A stretch of 64,000 nucleotides of DNA from Georgfuchsia toluolica (GCF_907163265.1 NZ_CAJQUM010000001.1:62001-126000), one strand, 5' to 3'; shown: positions 17,487 to 26,760, counted from the first letter of the stretch. The notes: generated by a model from the letters alone, not told the origin. A program made the numbers and translations.

Positions 17487-18931
17487 GTTTCCGTTACCCC
17501 ATCTGGCGTGTCGTTAAATAGCGGCATCAGTTTTTTCAGGCTGTTGGCATAGTTCTCGCGTTGATTCATGTCCTGGTGCAGAAATTCCTCCAGTCTGGGC
17601 AGCAGGGCGATCGCCTGGTCGAGTTGCGGATCCGATCCGGTCTGGTAGGCGCCGACGCTGATCAGGTCGCGGCTGCGCTGATACCTTGCATAGAGCGAAC
17701 GAAAGCGCCGTATCTGCTCGGAATGCCGCGGATCAACCAGGGCGTTCATCGCCCGGCTGATGGAGGATTCGATGTCGATGGCGGGATAATGTCCCTGATC
17801 CGCCAGGGTCCGCGACAGGACGATGTGCCCGTCGAGAATGGCGCGGGCCGAGTCGGCGATGGGATCCTGCTGATCGTCGCCCTCGGTCAGTACCGTATAG
17901 AAGGCCGTAATCGAACCGCCATTGGGGCCGCCGTTGCCGGCCCGCTCGACCAGTTGCGGCAGGCGCGCGAATACCGACGGCGGATAACCCTTGGTCGCCG
18001 GCGGTTCGCCGATGGCGAGCGCGACTTCTCGTTGTGCCATGGCATAGCGCGTCAGCGAATCCATGATCAAGAGCACGCTCTTGCCCCGATCGCGAAAGTA
18101 CTCGGCAATGGCAGTTGCATACGCTGCGCCCTGTAGACGCAGCAGGGGTGAAGTGTCGGCCGGCGCGGCGACGACCACCGAGCGGGCCATGCCTTTCGCG
18201 CCGAGGATGTTTTCGATGAACTCCTTGACTTCGCGGCCACGTTCGCCGATCAGGCCGACCACGGTTACATCCGCGTTGGTGAAACGCGCCATCATGCCGA
18301 GCAACACGCTCTTGCCGACGCCGCTACCCGCGAACAGCCCCATGCGTTGACCGCGTCCGATGGGGCACAGGGCATTGATGGCGCGCACGCCAACGTCGAG
18401 CGGCTCGCTGATGGGCTCCCGTTCCAGCGGGTTGTAGGGACGGCTGTGCAGCGGCACGCCCCCTTCAAGATTGAGCGGTCCCAATTTGTCCAGCGGACGT
18501 CCGGCGCCATCAAGCACGCGGCCCAACAGGCCCGCGCCGACGGGCATCTGTTTGGCCTGGTCCATCGCGCGCCGGCGCGGGATATAGGGTGTACCGATTT
18601 GCGGCACGCGCACTGGCGGTTCAATGGGAATCACCTTCGCTCCCGGCGCCAGTCCGTACACTTCATTGGTCGGCATCAGGAACAGCCGCTCGCCGTTGAA
18701 GCCCACCACCTCAGCTTCCATGGTATTGCCATTCGGCAGCAAAATATGGCAGCCGCTGCCGATCGCAAGTTTGAGTCCCACCGCCTCCAGCACCAGTCCG
18801 GCGACGCGCGTCAGGTGACCGCTCAACTGCAAGGGGCTTGATTCCGCTACCGTGCGGCTGCATCCGGACAGCAGAGCCGTCCAGCGCCGGCTGTGTCCGC
18901 GAAAGGAACTGGTGACGATGTTGCCGTTCAT
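17477..18931 (-). CDS. fliI: Flagellum-specific export ATPase FliI
   Basis: The 484-residue F1-type ATPase has Walker A AGSGVGKS at about 201-208 and Walker B in [18 protein letters not shown]. The type III ATPase segments [16 protein letters not shown] and [20 protein letters not shown] are present. It energises unfolding and entry of export substrates with FliH and FliJ. It overlaps fliH by four bases. Confidence 0.98.
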   Translation of the reverse strand: MNGNIVTSSFRGHSRRWTALLSGCSRTVAESSPLQLSGHLTRVAGLVLEAVGLKLAIGSGCHILLPNGNTMEAEVVGFNGERLFLMPTNEVYGLAPGAKVIPIEPPVRVPQIGTPYIPRRRAMDQAKQMPVGAGLLGRVLDGAGRPLDKLGPLNLEGGVPLHSRPYNPLEREPISEPLDVGVRAINALCPIGRGQRMGLFAGSGVGKSVLLGMMARFTNADVTVVGLIGERGREVKEFIENILGAKGMARSVVVAAPADTSPLLRLQGAAYATAIAEYFRDRGKSVLLIMDSLTRYAMAQREVALAIGEPPATKGYPPSVFARLPQLVERAGNGGPNGGSITAFYTVLTEGDDQQDPIADSARAILDGHIVLSRTLADQGHYPAIDIESSISRAMNALVDPRHSEQIRRFRSLYARYQRSRDLISVGAYQTGSDPQLDQAIALLPRLEEFLHQDMNQRENYANSLKKLMPLFNDTPDGVTETCP

Positions 18932-19587
18932 GACGCTGGTTCTCCTTCCACCACGGCATCATTGACAGGATCGCAATACCAGACTTCGTTGCGTGCCAGA
19001 ACCGCGGCCATGCGCTGCCAGCGGATCGGCAACGTACCGTCAATTTCTATGCTGGCGGTCTGCACGCGGCAACCGCCACGTTCGATCGACGAGTCTTCAA
19101 TCAGCTTCCACTTGGAGTGCGTCAGTTGCTCGCCGATATGGGTACGCACCAGCTCGGCGTCCTTGGGATTGAGCAGGAGTTGGGCGTGCTCGCCGAACGG
19201 CGGCAGCGATTGCATGGCTTCCTTCACCACTTCTACCACCAGCTCCGGGTGCTCGGTCAGTCTGTTGCGCAACAATTGGCGCGATATTTCCAGCGCCAGG
19301 GTAACCAGGCTGTTCGCCACGCCTTGATCGAAGCGCCGCAGTTCGCGATTGAGATCGGTCATCAGCGAGCGCAGGTGGCTCAATTCAAGGGCGACTTGTT
19401 CCTCGCCTTGCTTATAGCCCGCGGCGTAGCCTTCAGCGCGGGCCTGCTCGTGAAGAGCTTCATGCTGCGTTACGGTCAGCAACTCGGTCCTGGCCTCGCC
19501 GCGTCTGTTCTGGTTAAAGTCATCCATCTTCCAGAACTCGTAGGCGGTGAGCTGCTCTTTCGGAATCAGGGGAGCGTCGCTAGACAT
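18928..19587 (-). CDS. fliH: Flagellar assembly protein FliH
   Basis: The frame runs open to 19851, but residues before ATG 19587 are read from fliG. From 19587 the protein has 219 residues beginning [20 protein letters not shown]. It has a long charged helix with [14 protein letters not shown] (AxxxG-like repeats), then a FliH/YscL domain ([39 protein letters not shown]). FliH regulates and anchors FliI at the C-ring. It overlaps fliG by eight bases. Confidence 0.95.
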   Translation of the reverse strand: MSSDAPLIPKEQLTAYEFWKMDDFNQNRRGEARTELLTVTQHEALHEQARAEGYAAGYKQGEEQVALELSHLRSLMTDLNRELRRFDQGVANSLVTLALEISRQLLRNRLTEHPELVVEVVKEAMQSLPPFGEHAQLLLNPKDAELVRTHIGEQLTHSKWKLIEDSSIERGGCRVQTASIEIDGTLPIRWQRMAAVLARNEVWYCDPVNDAVVEGEPAS

Positions 19588-20575
19588 AGGTTTCTTCCCC
19601 CTTGCCGCCGATGACAAGCTGATCTTCATCGGCCAGTTTGCGCACGATCTTGAGGATTTCCTTTTGTTCCGCTTCCACCTCGGAGAGACGAACCGGGCCC
19701 TTGGACTCCAGATCGTCGCGCAACATTTCGGCGGCGCGCTGCGACATATTCTTGAAGATCTTTTCGCGCAGCGGCTCGCTCGACCCCTTGAGGGCAATGA
19801 GCAGCGACTCGGATTGCACTTCGCGCAGCACCAGCTGCATGCCATGGTCATCCAGATCGATCAAGTTCTCGAACACGAACATCTCGTCCTGAATCTGCTG
19901 AGCAAGCTCGGGGTCATGTTCGCGTACGCCCTCGATGACCGATGCTTCCAGATTGGTGTTGATGAAATTGAGGATTTCCGCTACGGTCTGGACGCCACCC
20001 ATGCGTGCTTTCTTGAGATTGTCATTACCCGAGAGCAACTTGGTCAGCACATCATTCAGTTCGCGCAGGGCGGCGGGCTGTATGCCGTCGAGCGTGGCGA
20101 TGCGCAGCACCACGTCGTTACGCATGCGTTCGGTGAAGTGGCCAAGAATTTCCGATGCCTGATCGCGATCCAGATGAACCAGAATGGTGGCGACGATTTG
20201 GGGATGTTCATTCTTGATGAGATCCGCTACCGCTGCGGAATCCATCCATTTCAGGCCTTCGATGCCGCTGGTGTCTCCGCCGTGCAGGATGCGCTCGATG
20301 ATCCCGACCGCGCGGTCGTCGCCCAATGCCTTCTTCAGCACGTTGCGGATGTAATCGTCCGATGCCAGGCCGCCCAGGGCCTGCTCGCCGGCTTCGCTGC
20401 GAAAGGCGTCGACCACTAAATGGATTTTGTCGCGGGTGACATTCCTCAACTCCGCCATGGCCTGGCCAAGTTTTTGCACCTCGCGCGGCGCGAGATGCTT
20501 GAACACTTCGGCGGCGCCATCTTCGCCGAGCGACATCAACAGGATGGCGCTGTTCTGAAGGCCTTCGCTACTCAC
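19580..20575 (-). CDS. fliG: Flagellar motor switch protein FliG
   Basis: The 331-residue protein begins with the FliF-binding domain (LQNSAILLMSLGEDGAAEVF). The middle domain carries EHPQIVATILVHLDRDQASE, and the C-terminal torque domain DQLVIGGKGEE near the end. Charged torque-helix residues are present (EPLREKIFKNMSQRAAEML). It links the MS ring to FliM and contacts the stators. It is translationally coupled to fliF and fliH through overlaps of eight bases. Confidence 0.98.
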   Translation of the reverse strand: MSSEGLQNSAILLMSLGEDGAAEVFKHLAPREVQKLGQAMAELRNVTRDKIHLVVDAFRSEAGEQALGGLASDDYIRNVLKKALGDDRAVGIIERILHGGDTSGIEGLKWMDSAAVADLIKNEHPQIVATILVHLDRDQASEILGHFTERMRNDVVLRIATLDGIQPAALRELNDVLTKLLSGNDNLKKARMGGVQTVAEILNFINTNLEASVIEGVREHDPELAQQIQDEMFVFENLIDLDDHGMQLVLREVQSESLLIALKGSSEPLREKIFKNMSQRAAEMLRDDLESKGPVRLSEVEAEQKEILKIVRKLADEDQLVIGGKGEETYV

Positions 20576-22172
20576 CTGCTGCCACCCAGTTCTTCACCAC
20601 GTTCGCTACCAGCTTGGGTTCCTGTCGGGCCAACTGCTTGACCATCTCCAGATTCTGATCTGGACTGGAAATCATCTGCGTGATCGTTTGCCCGTCTGGC
20701 GTAATGACCGGTGGAAGGGCCTTTACGCGGGCCTGGGCGAGTTCCTTGAGCAGCGGACGCAGCACGCTGAGCACCAGAAATATCGCCACGCCGGCGATCA
20801 GCAACTGTTTGCCGATATCCTTGGCTTGCTGAATAGTGGACGGCTGTTTCCAGAACGGAGTTTCTGATACGACTTCCTGCTCAGGAATAGTAAAAAGGCT
20901 GTTGACCACATTCAGCGTATCGCCGCGCTCCTTGTTGTAGCCCATGGCCTCCTTGACCAGGTCGGTAATCTGGCCCAGATCCTGCGCGCTCAGCGCACGA
21001 TAGCTCGCCTTGCCCGCCGTGCTGGTCACCTTGCGATAGTTAACTACCACGGCGGCGGAAAGGCGTTTGATGCCGCCAAAGGGCTGTTGGACGTGGCGAA
21101 TGGTCTTGTCAATTTCGTAGTTGATGGTCAAGTCCTTGCGCGAATTACCCGAGGTATTGCCGACCGCTGCCGCAGCACCGCCTGCTGCCGTAAGCGGTGC
21201 GCTGGCCGAAGCAGGGGGCTGATTGCTGAGCGCGCCGGGCACGCCGCCGGGTTGGGCGCCAGTGCCGGAATTCGATTCACTGGTCTGCTGGCTGCGGATC
21301 ACTGCCTCTGCCGGATTCTGATTGGGCTTGTAGGTTTCCTCGGCTTTTTCGATTTGCGAGAAGTCGATATCCGCCGTGATCTGTGCGCGCACATTGGCAC
21401 CGCCGACCAGTGGAGCGAGAATAGACTCTATCCGTTTCGCATAGGACTGTTCCAGGTCCTGCACATATTTGATCTGCCCGGGGTCGAGGCCGTGATTGCC
21501 GGCGTTGTGCTCGGTGCTGAGCAAGTTGCCGTTCTGGTCGATGATGGAAACATTTTTTACCGACAGGTCGGGGATACTGCTGGAAACCAGATGCGCGATG
21601 GCGCTGACCTGGTCCGGCTCCAGATTACGTCCCGGATGGAGATTGACAATGACCGATGCGGTCGGCTTCTGCTGTTCACGATAGAAAACCGAGGGTTTAA
21701 CCAGGGCCAGATGCACCCGTGCGCCGGCGACCGCGGACAGCGACTGGATGGAACGTGCCAGTTCGCCTTCCAGTGCGCGCTGGTAATTGACTTGTTCGAG
21801 GAACTGGCTGGTGCCGAACTTGGGGTTTTCCATCAGTTCGAAACCGACCAGGCTGCCCTTGGGCAGTCCCTGGCTGGCCAGCCGCAGCCGCGCCTCATAT
21901 ACGAAAGGCGTCGGCACCAGAATCGCGCCACCGCCTTCGGCGAATTTGTAGGGAACGTTGGCCTGCTGCAATGCGGCGACGATCGCGCCGCCGTCACGGT
22001 CGGAAATATTCGAAAACAGCACGCGGTATTCGGGCGCCTGACTCCAGGTCCAGGCGCCAAACATCAGAGCGACGAATGCAGCCAGCCCGATAAGCAGGCC
22101 GAAGCTCGGCATGTTGGCCGGCCCCATCAGGTTTGGTAACCGTGCGACCAGCGATTTCTTTTCAGTCGTCAT
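20568..22172 (-). CDS. fliF: Flagellar MS-ring protein FliF
   Basis: The 534-residue protein has two membrane helices (near 22-44 and about 435-455) around a large periplasmic region. That region contains YRVLFSNISDRDGGAIVAAL, LARSIQSLSAVAGARVHLAL and TINYEIDKTIRHVQQPFGGI. The C-terminus (VKQLARQEPKLVANVVKNWV) binds FliG. It heads the fliF-fliR operon and diverges from the sigma-54 activator gene. No clear sigma-54 site was found in the 211-base divergent gap. Confidence 0.98.
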   Translation of the reverse strand: MTTEKKSLVARLPNLMGPANMPSFGLLIGLAAFVALMFGAWTWSQAPEYRVLFSNISDRDGGAIVAALQQANVPYKFAEGGGAILVPTPFVYEARLRLASQGLPKGSLVGFELMENPKFGTSQFLEQVNYQRALEGELARSIQSLSAVAGARVHLALVKPSVFYREQQKPTASVIVNLHPGRNLEPDQVSAIAHLVSSSIPDLSVKNVSIIDQNGNLLSTEHNAGNHGLDPGQIKYVQDLEQSYAKRIESILAPLVGGANVRAQITADIDFSQIEKAEETYKPNQNPAEAVIRSQQTSESNSGTGAQPGGVPGALSNQPPASASAPLTAAGGAAAAVGNTSGNSRKDLTINYEIDKTIRHVQQPFGGIKRLSAAVVVNYRKVTSTAGKASYRALSAQDLGQITDLVKEAMGYNKERGDTLNVVNSLFTIPEQEVVSETPFWKQPSTIQQAKDIGKQLLIAGVAIFLVLSVLRPLLKELAQARVKALPPVITPDGQTITQMISSPDQNLEMVKQLARQEPKLVANVVKNWVAAGE

Positions 22173-22383
22173 TGGCTTGCTCCGTTGCTGCGGTGTTCAT
22201 GGCTGATGCTCTCCAGAAAAAGCGACAGGCCTGGTGTGTCGTGGCCAGAATTATTCTTCGGTTTGTTTTTTTGCCGTCGTAAAAACAGAAGGGTTGTTGC
22301 CCTGCCTGTTCTTTGGCCGGGCCGGCTTGGCGTGGAACTAATCTCTGCTGACCCCGCGACTGATTCCAATGAGGGAAGACGAA

Positions 22384-23409
22384 ATGACAGACATCCCAAC
22401 TGCAAGGCAATACTGCGAAGCAGACGGGAATCCGTTGCCTGTGCCGCCCGCGCCACGGGATTTCGCCGGCCGCATCGTCGCCGAAGACAGTCGGTCCCTG
22501 GCTTTGCTTGATCTGGCCAGGCGGGTGGCTGCAAGCGATGCCACTGTTCTATTGTGCGGCCCCACCGGCTGCGGCAAGGAAGTCATCGCGCGCTACATAC
22601 ATGCGCAATCGACGCGGGCAGCGCGCCCATTCATTGCCATCAACTGCGCGGCAATTCCCGAGACTCTACTGGAGGCATCCTTGTTCGGTTTTGAGAAGGG
22701 CGCATTTACCGGTGCGGTTCGTGGCCAAATGGGCAAATTCGAACAGGCGCAACGGGGCACGCTGTTGCTCGATGAAATATCCGAAATGCCGCTGGCGCTA
22801 CAGGCCAAACTGCTGCGGGTTCTGCAGGAGCGCGAACTTGAAAGAGTGGGCAGCAATAAAACCATTCCCCTCGACGTGCGCATCATCGCCACGTCGAACA
22901 GCGACATAGGCAAACTGGTCGAGGAGAACAGATTCCGGGCCGACCTGTATTACCGCCTCAACGTATTTCCACTTCAGATCGCTGCCCTGAAGCAGCGGCC
23001 CGGTGACATTGCCATTCTGGCGCGCGCCTCGCTGGCGCAACTGTGCGCGACTCGCGGTCAGCCCGTGCCTGAATTGTCGCCCACCGCCATGCAGTCGCTG
23101 CTGAAATATCACTGGCCTGGCAATGTGCGGGAATTGCAGAACACCATGCAGCGCGCCTTGATACTGAGCGGCGGAGGCCGCATCGGAGCGGAGCATCTGT
23201 GCCTGCCCGCCCACGCAAGAGTTGACCGCGTCGATTCTTCCAATATGGCAAAGCTATCGCTCGACATGAAATCGCTGGAACGCAATCATATTCTCGAAAC
23301 CCTGGCTACGGTGAATTGGAGCCGCAAACTCGCCGTACAAAGACTGGGGATCAGCGAGCGCACCCTGCGCAACAAGTTGAGCCAATACCGTACTGAAGCA
23401 TTCAACTGA
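22384..23409 (+). CDS. Sigma-54-dependent flagellar regulator lacking a receiver domain
   Basis: From ATG 22384, behind GAGGGA, the protein has 341 residues. It has Walker A GPTGCGKE (about 59-66), the sigma-54 contact loop GAFTGA (106-111), Walker B GTLLLDEI (125-132) and a C-terminal Fis-type helix-turn-helix (AVQRLGISERTLRNKLSQ). FlrC/FleR-type activators normally have an N-terminal receiver; here only about 30 residues precede the AAA+ domain. Its place between fliF and fliE implies control of the middle flagellar genes. No partner kinase is adjacent. Confidence 0.9.
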   Translation: MTDIPTARQYCEADGNPLPVPPAPRDFAGRIVAEDSRSLALLDLARRVAASDATVLLCGPTGCGKEVIARYIHAQSTRAARPFIAINCAAIPETLLEASLFGFEKGAFTGAVRGQMGKFEQAQRGTLLLDEISEMPLALQAKLLRVLQERELERVGSNKTIPLDVRIIATSNSDIGKLVEENRFRADLYYRLNVFPLQIAALKQRPGDIAILARASLAQLCATRGQPVPELSPTAMQSLLKYHWPGNVRELQNTMQRALILSGGGRIGAEHLCLPAHARVDRVDSSNMAKLSLDMKSLERNHILETLATVNWSRKLAVQRLGISERTLRNKLSQYRTEAFN

Positions 23410-23449
23410 CGCGCACGGAATGATTACTGCACCCTTGATGATTAACAAA

Positions 23450-23666
23450 CGTAAAGGCAAATTGAGTGCTCCCCACCCCCGTTCCACGACCGGCTTTGCA
23501 CAGCCGACCGGCTTCGGCGGCGCGAAGCAGTACTTTGCGAAATCCCGCCTACGCTCCCGCCCCAGGGCGGGGCTGCTGATTTGCTCGCTGCGCTCGATTC
23601 GAACGAGGTGTGCTGTTTTCAGACCTCGCTGGTTTTCGCGGCTCAGCCGCTTGCCTGTTTTTCACG
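23450..23666. repeat. Dispersed repeat upstream of fliE (second family, copy 1)
   Basis: The element opens CGTAAAGGCAAATTGA and ends GCCGCTTGCCTGTTTTTCAC. It includes CCCGCCCCAGGGCGGGGC, which can form a hairpin, and GCTCGCTGCGCTCGATT. The same blocks, with internal gaps, occur at 53692-53830 in the same orientation, again directly before a gene start. It occupies nearly all of the regulator-fliE gap. Confidence 0.7.
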
Positions 23667-23685
23667 TAAATGAAGAGGAACCGCA

Positions 23686-24012
23686 ATGGATATCAAAGCC
23701 CTCGACAACCTGATCAGCCAGCTTCATACTGCATCCGCACTCGCGTCAGGTAAATCCGCAGCGACCGGCGCGGTGCAAAACGCTCAAAGTTCCGCCTTCG
23801 GCGATCTGCTCAAAAACTCGCTCGATCAGGTCAATGCAACCCAACAGAACGCGGAACATTTGGCCAGGGATTTCGAACTGGGAACATCCGGCGTCAATCT
23901 GCATGAGGTAATGATTGCAGCATCGAAGGCCAACATTGCCTTCCAGGCCACCGTCCAGGTGCGCAACCGGCTGGTATCCGCTTATCACGACATCATGAGT
24001 ATGCAGCTTTAA
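23686..24012 (+). CDS. fliE: Flagellar hook-basal body protein FliE
   Basis: The 108-residue protein begins MDIKALDNLISQLHTA. It carries SSAFGDLLKNSLDQVNATQQ and the C-terminal FliE signature VNLHEVMIAASKANIAFQA, TVQVRNRLVSAYHDIMSMQL. FliE joins the MS ring to the rod. It is monocistronic here, separated from the divergent fliF operon by the regulator gene and a repeat. The ribosome site GAGGA lies about 8 bases upstream of ATG 23686. Confidence 0.97.
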   Translation: MDIKALDNLISQLHTASALASGKSAATGAVQNAQSSAFGDLLKNSLDQVNATQQNAEHLARDFELGTSGVNLHEVMIAASKANIAFQATVQVRNRLVSAYHDIMSMQL

Positions 24013-24035
24013 GGAAATGCCGATTAAGTACCTTG

Positions 24036-24105
24036 CCGTTCGGATCGAGCTTGTCGAAGCCCAGTGCTGGAGCGGCTTGCACTTCGACAAGCTCAGCGCG
24101 AACGG
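24036..24105. repeat. Long palindromic repeat between fliE and ycgR
   Basis: CCGTTCG (24036-24042) and GAGCTTGTCGAAG (24047-24059) are matched inversely by CTTCGACAAGCTC (24082-24094) and CGAACGG (24099-24105). The loop is about 22 bases. The core TTCGACAAGCTC is a motif found repeatedly between genes in many proteobacterial genomes. Between convergent genes it could block read-through from both sides. Confidence 0.75.
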
Positions 24106-24148
24106 ACTTGTTCGGTGATTTCTTAAGCTAAAAGACGCAGTTCGCTAC

Positions 24149-24319
24149 GGCGAACATGGCGACACGGCGGAAATACAAGGCATGGCCGGCATGCGGTGCC
24201 TTACCAATCAGGTGAAACGAAATCCATTGGCAAACTTTTGGTTTTCCGCCGTCCCACGGGGATCCCAGATGAATTCCCGGTGGTCATTTCCTTTGGGCAT
24301 GCCCGTTGTATCGCCGTGG
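24149..24319. repeat. Dispersed repeat, copy B of the mosaic family (inverted)
   Basis: The inverse complement of 24149-24260 matches 5321-5423 with about nine differences. Its other end carries CCACGGCGATACAACG and CATGCCCAAAGGAAAT, the latter also in copy C. This copy has an extra 24-base segment between the CCAAAGG block and CCCGTGGG that copies A and C lack. Together with the palindrome at 24036 it fills the 313-base fliE-ycgR gap, where no gene is seen. Confidence 0.75.
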
Positions 24320-24325
24320 TTTAAT

Positions 24326-25087
24326 TTAACGGCCTCCAATGGCATGGAGGTCTCTCTCCAGCCGTGTGATGTAGCGCTGCACTCGGTTACGATCGCTTTC
24401 CTGCATGCCGATGAACTGGCAGCCCGAGCGTTTGCAGGCGAGACCGTTGCGCAAGGTGACTTCGTAGGTATTGCAGACCTTGAGCCCTGTGACAATGACG
24501 CCCAGGTCGGGCAGGGCGAGATGACAAATAGCGTAAGAATTGCCGGGTTCGAGATCGACGCTGTGGTGCTGGTCGATGAGCGCCACGCCGCCGCAACTGA
24601 TATCCAGCACTGTCACCTCCGCCATGAGGTCCACTCCATCGATGGGCAGCATGATCCTGCATTTGAGAGGATGGACGATGCTGGTGGCGATGCGATAGTA
24701 CTCTCGGCGCTGCATGCGGATGAGATTCTGTGGCACCCCAACACGGAAAGCGGCATGGCCCTTGTAGTTGACGCGGGTAGCCTGGGTTCCTGAAAACTTC
24801 ACCTTGACGCGCTCGTGCGTGGTGGTAATCAACAGATGTTTGCTTTCGGCAAGTCTCTTGTTCAAGTCGTCATCCGGTCCGAGATCGAGCAGCAGCCCGT
24901 TGTTCGCAGGATCGAAACCGACGATCGAGGTCAGGATGAATTCGCTGCCGCCGTTGAAATAGACCGTGATCAGGGCGTTGTGTTTCATGATGCCGTGCAG
25001 AAGAAACGCAATCTCGGTGCGCGAATGGATGAGGTACTTGCTTTCCTCGTCGCTGATACTGAGGCCTTCGGCGGTCGCGCTGCTCAT
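24326..25087 (-). CDS. ycgR: YcgR-type flagellar brake protein (PilZ domain)
   Basis: The 253-residue protein has an N-terminal YcgR domain (about 15-120). Its PilZ domain has the c-di-GMP motif RxxxR (R128-R132 in RREYYR) and DxSxxG (162-167, DISCGG), all key residues present. When c-di-GMP is high, YcgR proteins bind the motor and slow or bias rotation. It is last in the fliD-fliS-fliT operon and overlaps the FlhB-like gene by four bases. Confidence 0.92.
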   Translation of the reverse strand: MSSATAEGLSISDEESKYLIHSRTEIAFLLHGIMKHNALITVYFNGGSEFILTSIVGFDPANNGLLLDLGPDDDLNKRLAESKHLLITTTHERVKVKFSGTQATRVNYKGHAAFRVGVPQNLIRMQRREYYRIATSIVHPLKCRIMLPIDGVDLMAEVTVLDISCGGVALIDQHHSVDLEPGNSYAICHLALPDLGVIVTGLKVCNTYEVTLRNGLACKRSGCQFIGMQESDRNRVQRYITRLERDLHAIGGR

Positions 25088-25356
25088 GGCTTGCTCTTTC
25101 CTTTCTCGAGACGGTAGAGCCAGGCAAGAAGCTCGGCGACTGCCACGTAGAGTTCCGGTGGAATGTACTGATCGAGATCGACCTGCATCAGCAGGGAAAC
25201 CAGTTCAGGGGATTCGTGAACGTAGACGCCGTGTTCCCTGGCTTTTGCGATGATCGCCTCGGCCAGCAGACCGCGACCCTTGGCAAGCACGCGCGGCGCG
25301 GACTTGCCAGGCTCATAGGCAAGCGCGACTGCGCTGGAGCGAGAGTTAACCGGCAT
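25084..25356 (-). CDS. FlhB C-terminal-domain-like protein (FlhX type)
   Basis: The 90-residue protein resembles only the cytoplasmic C-terminal domain of FlhB (AVALAYEPGKSAPRVLAKGR, then AREHGVYVHESPELVSLL and YIPPELYVAVAELLAWLYRL). The autocleavage motif NPTH is replaced by its equivalent position just before the first beta strand, and the membrane part is absent. Such FlhX proteins can partly replace the FlhB C-domain in export switching. It overlaps the second FliK-like gene upstream. Confidence 0.85.
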   Translation of the reverse strand: MPVNSRSSAVALAYEPGKSAPRVLAKGRGLLAEAIIAKAREHGVYVHESPELVSLLMQVDLDQYIPPELYVAVAELLAWLYRLEKGKSKP

Positions 25357-26389
25357 GGCGCGTCATGCGGAGATCGGAAACCGAGAGCCCCGCTGTCTCC
25401 AAGGCGCGAATCAAATTCGGGCAGTGTTGTTGCATCAGGCCAATGGCTTCCTCGCTGTCGGCTTGCAGGGTGATGGCAACATTGCCTTGCCGGATGCGCA
25501 GCCTGGCATCGACTGGCCCCAACACGGCCATGTCGAGGCTCAGCCGGGTATCCCAGCCCGATTGTTGTTGCTCGGGATCGCCTTGGGGTTGTTCGATGAT
25601 TTCCCAGTCCATGGCCTGCCCGGGCCAGATATGTCCTTGCCATAGGATCTGGCAGGTTTCAAGCACCGACAGTTGATGCTGGATGATGTGCAATGTTTCC
25701 GGATGGACCGGAATTTCCTGCGCATTCGGTTCGTGACTGGCTATTGTCGTGGCATTGTCCTGCAACGCAATACCGGACATCGTCATCGGCACGGCGCCAA
25801 GCCCTGTACCCGCAGGGGTGGCGGCGCAACCCGTCACCCGGGGCGACAAACGACCCTGCGGTTCTTTCAGCAATTGTTCGAGCGGATGATCGCCGGCAGC
25901 CCACTGTGCCTGGTGGGATTCGTAAAACAGTCCGCTTTGCGACAGTGCCTGGCGCAAACGGGATTCGATCTCGATTTCCGCCATGGGCATGGATGCAAGC
26001 ACAGGCGTCGCGCCTGCAGCGTGGAGGGGATCGGGCTGGGCACCGAGTGCCAAAGATGATACGAGACGACCAGCACTGCTCATGCTGGTCGTATAACTTT
26101 CACTGCCCGGCGTTTCCAGCAGGGCGAAACTCAGTCGCGGTTCGGTACCGACGTAAACCAGGCGCACACTTTGACCAGCCCGGGATTCTGCGGGGAGTTG
26201 CATGGCCAGGCTGTTTCCGGCCACCTGTACTTTAAAGCGACCATCCGGAAGTTGTTCCTGTATCCGTGCCACCACGGCTTGCCCTGGCGCCAGCCGGGTA
26301 ACGCTGCTGACACGATCACCCCATTTCTCGGGCAGCTTCTGCGCCTCGGACAACAGCCTGACCTGCAGGTTCAGGTCCGGCTGCAACAT
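25346..26389 (-). CDS. Second FliK-like hook-length control family protein
   Basis: From ATG 26389 the protein has 347 residues. The N-terminal part resembles an OB-like domain (LAPGQAVVARIQEQLPDGRF), and the C-terminus holds a FliK-like domain (LSLDMAVLGPVDARLRIRQG, then EEAIGLMQQHCPNLIRALET). GTG 26416 is an alternative start. It overlaps the FlhB C-domain gene by 11 bases, so the two probably work as a pair. It is distinct from the normal fliK at 15845. Confidence 0.8.
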   Translation of the reverse strand: MLQPDLNLQVRLLSEAQKLPEKWGDRVSSVTRLAPGQAVVARIQEQLPDGRFKVQVAGNSLAMQLPAESRAGQSVRLVYVGTEPRLSFALLETPGSESYTTSMSSAGRLVSSLALGAQPDPLHAAGATPVLASMPMAEIEIESRLRQALSQSGLFYESHQAQWAAGDHPLEQLLKEPQGRLSPRVTGCAATPAGTGLGAVPMTMSGIALQDNATTIASHEPNAQEIPVHPETLHIIQHQLSVLETCQILWQGHIWPGQAMDWEIIEQPQGDPEQQQSGWDTRLSLDMAVLGPVDARLRIRQGNVAITLQADSEEAIGLMQQHCPNLIRALETAGLSVSDLRMTRHAG

Positions 26390-26423
26390 GACGGTTCTGG
26401 AAAGATGACACGCCACGACAGCT

Positions 26424-26744
26424 TCATGGTGCGCAGTCCTGCGGATAGCTCTGCCCGAGCTTGCGCTCCAGCGCCAGAGAGGTGAGAAACTGCCTTGTTC
26501 GCGCCATCCATGGTTCGACCAGGTCGCGGATCGCGGCGTCGTCGGCGAGGATACGGCGGATAATCTCGCGCCTGCGTCCGAGTTGTGCCTCGTCCAATTG
26601 CCGCCCGTCTCCGGCGTCAGGAAGTTCGTCGATCAGCTTGCGGCAATCCAGTTCCAGGCGCACCAGCAGATCCCACTCGGAATTGCGGGCGGCAGCCAGC
26701 ATCCGGCACGAGGTGTCCTTGAGAGTTTCATAGATCTGCATCAT
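26424..26744 (-). CDS. fliT: Flagellar export chaperone FliT
   Basis: From ATG 26744, behind AAGGACGAG, the protein has 106 residues, the normal size. It is helical with many charged residues (MMQIYETLKDTSCRMLAAAR, LVRLELDCRKLIDELPDAG). FliT is the chaperone for FliD, whose gene is two genes upstream. Identification rests on size, composition and position between fliS and the FliK-like gene, since the sequence of FliT is weakly conserved. Confidence 0.8.
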   Translation of the reverse strand: MMQIYETLKDTSCRMLAAARNSEWDLLVRLELDCRKLIDELPDAGDGRQLDEAQLGRRREIIRRILADDAAIRDLVEPWMARTRQFLTSLALERKLGQSYPQDCAP

Positions 26745-26760
26745 TTCTCGTCCTTCCACT

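Noticed and set aside
21087-22139. 350-codon plus-strand frame opposite fliF
   Set aside because: It is antisense to a clear FliF, and its composition is that of a shadow frame.
22173-22383. Sigma-54 promoter between fliF and the activator gene
   Set aside because: No GG-N10-GC with acceptable flanks was found on either strand.
24182-24793. Plus-strand frame overlapping copy B of the repeat and ycgR
   Set aside because: Its first third is repeat DNA and the rest is opposite PilZ-domain coding sequence.
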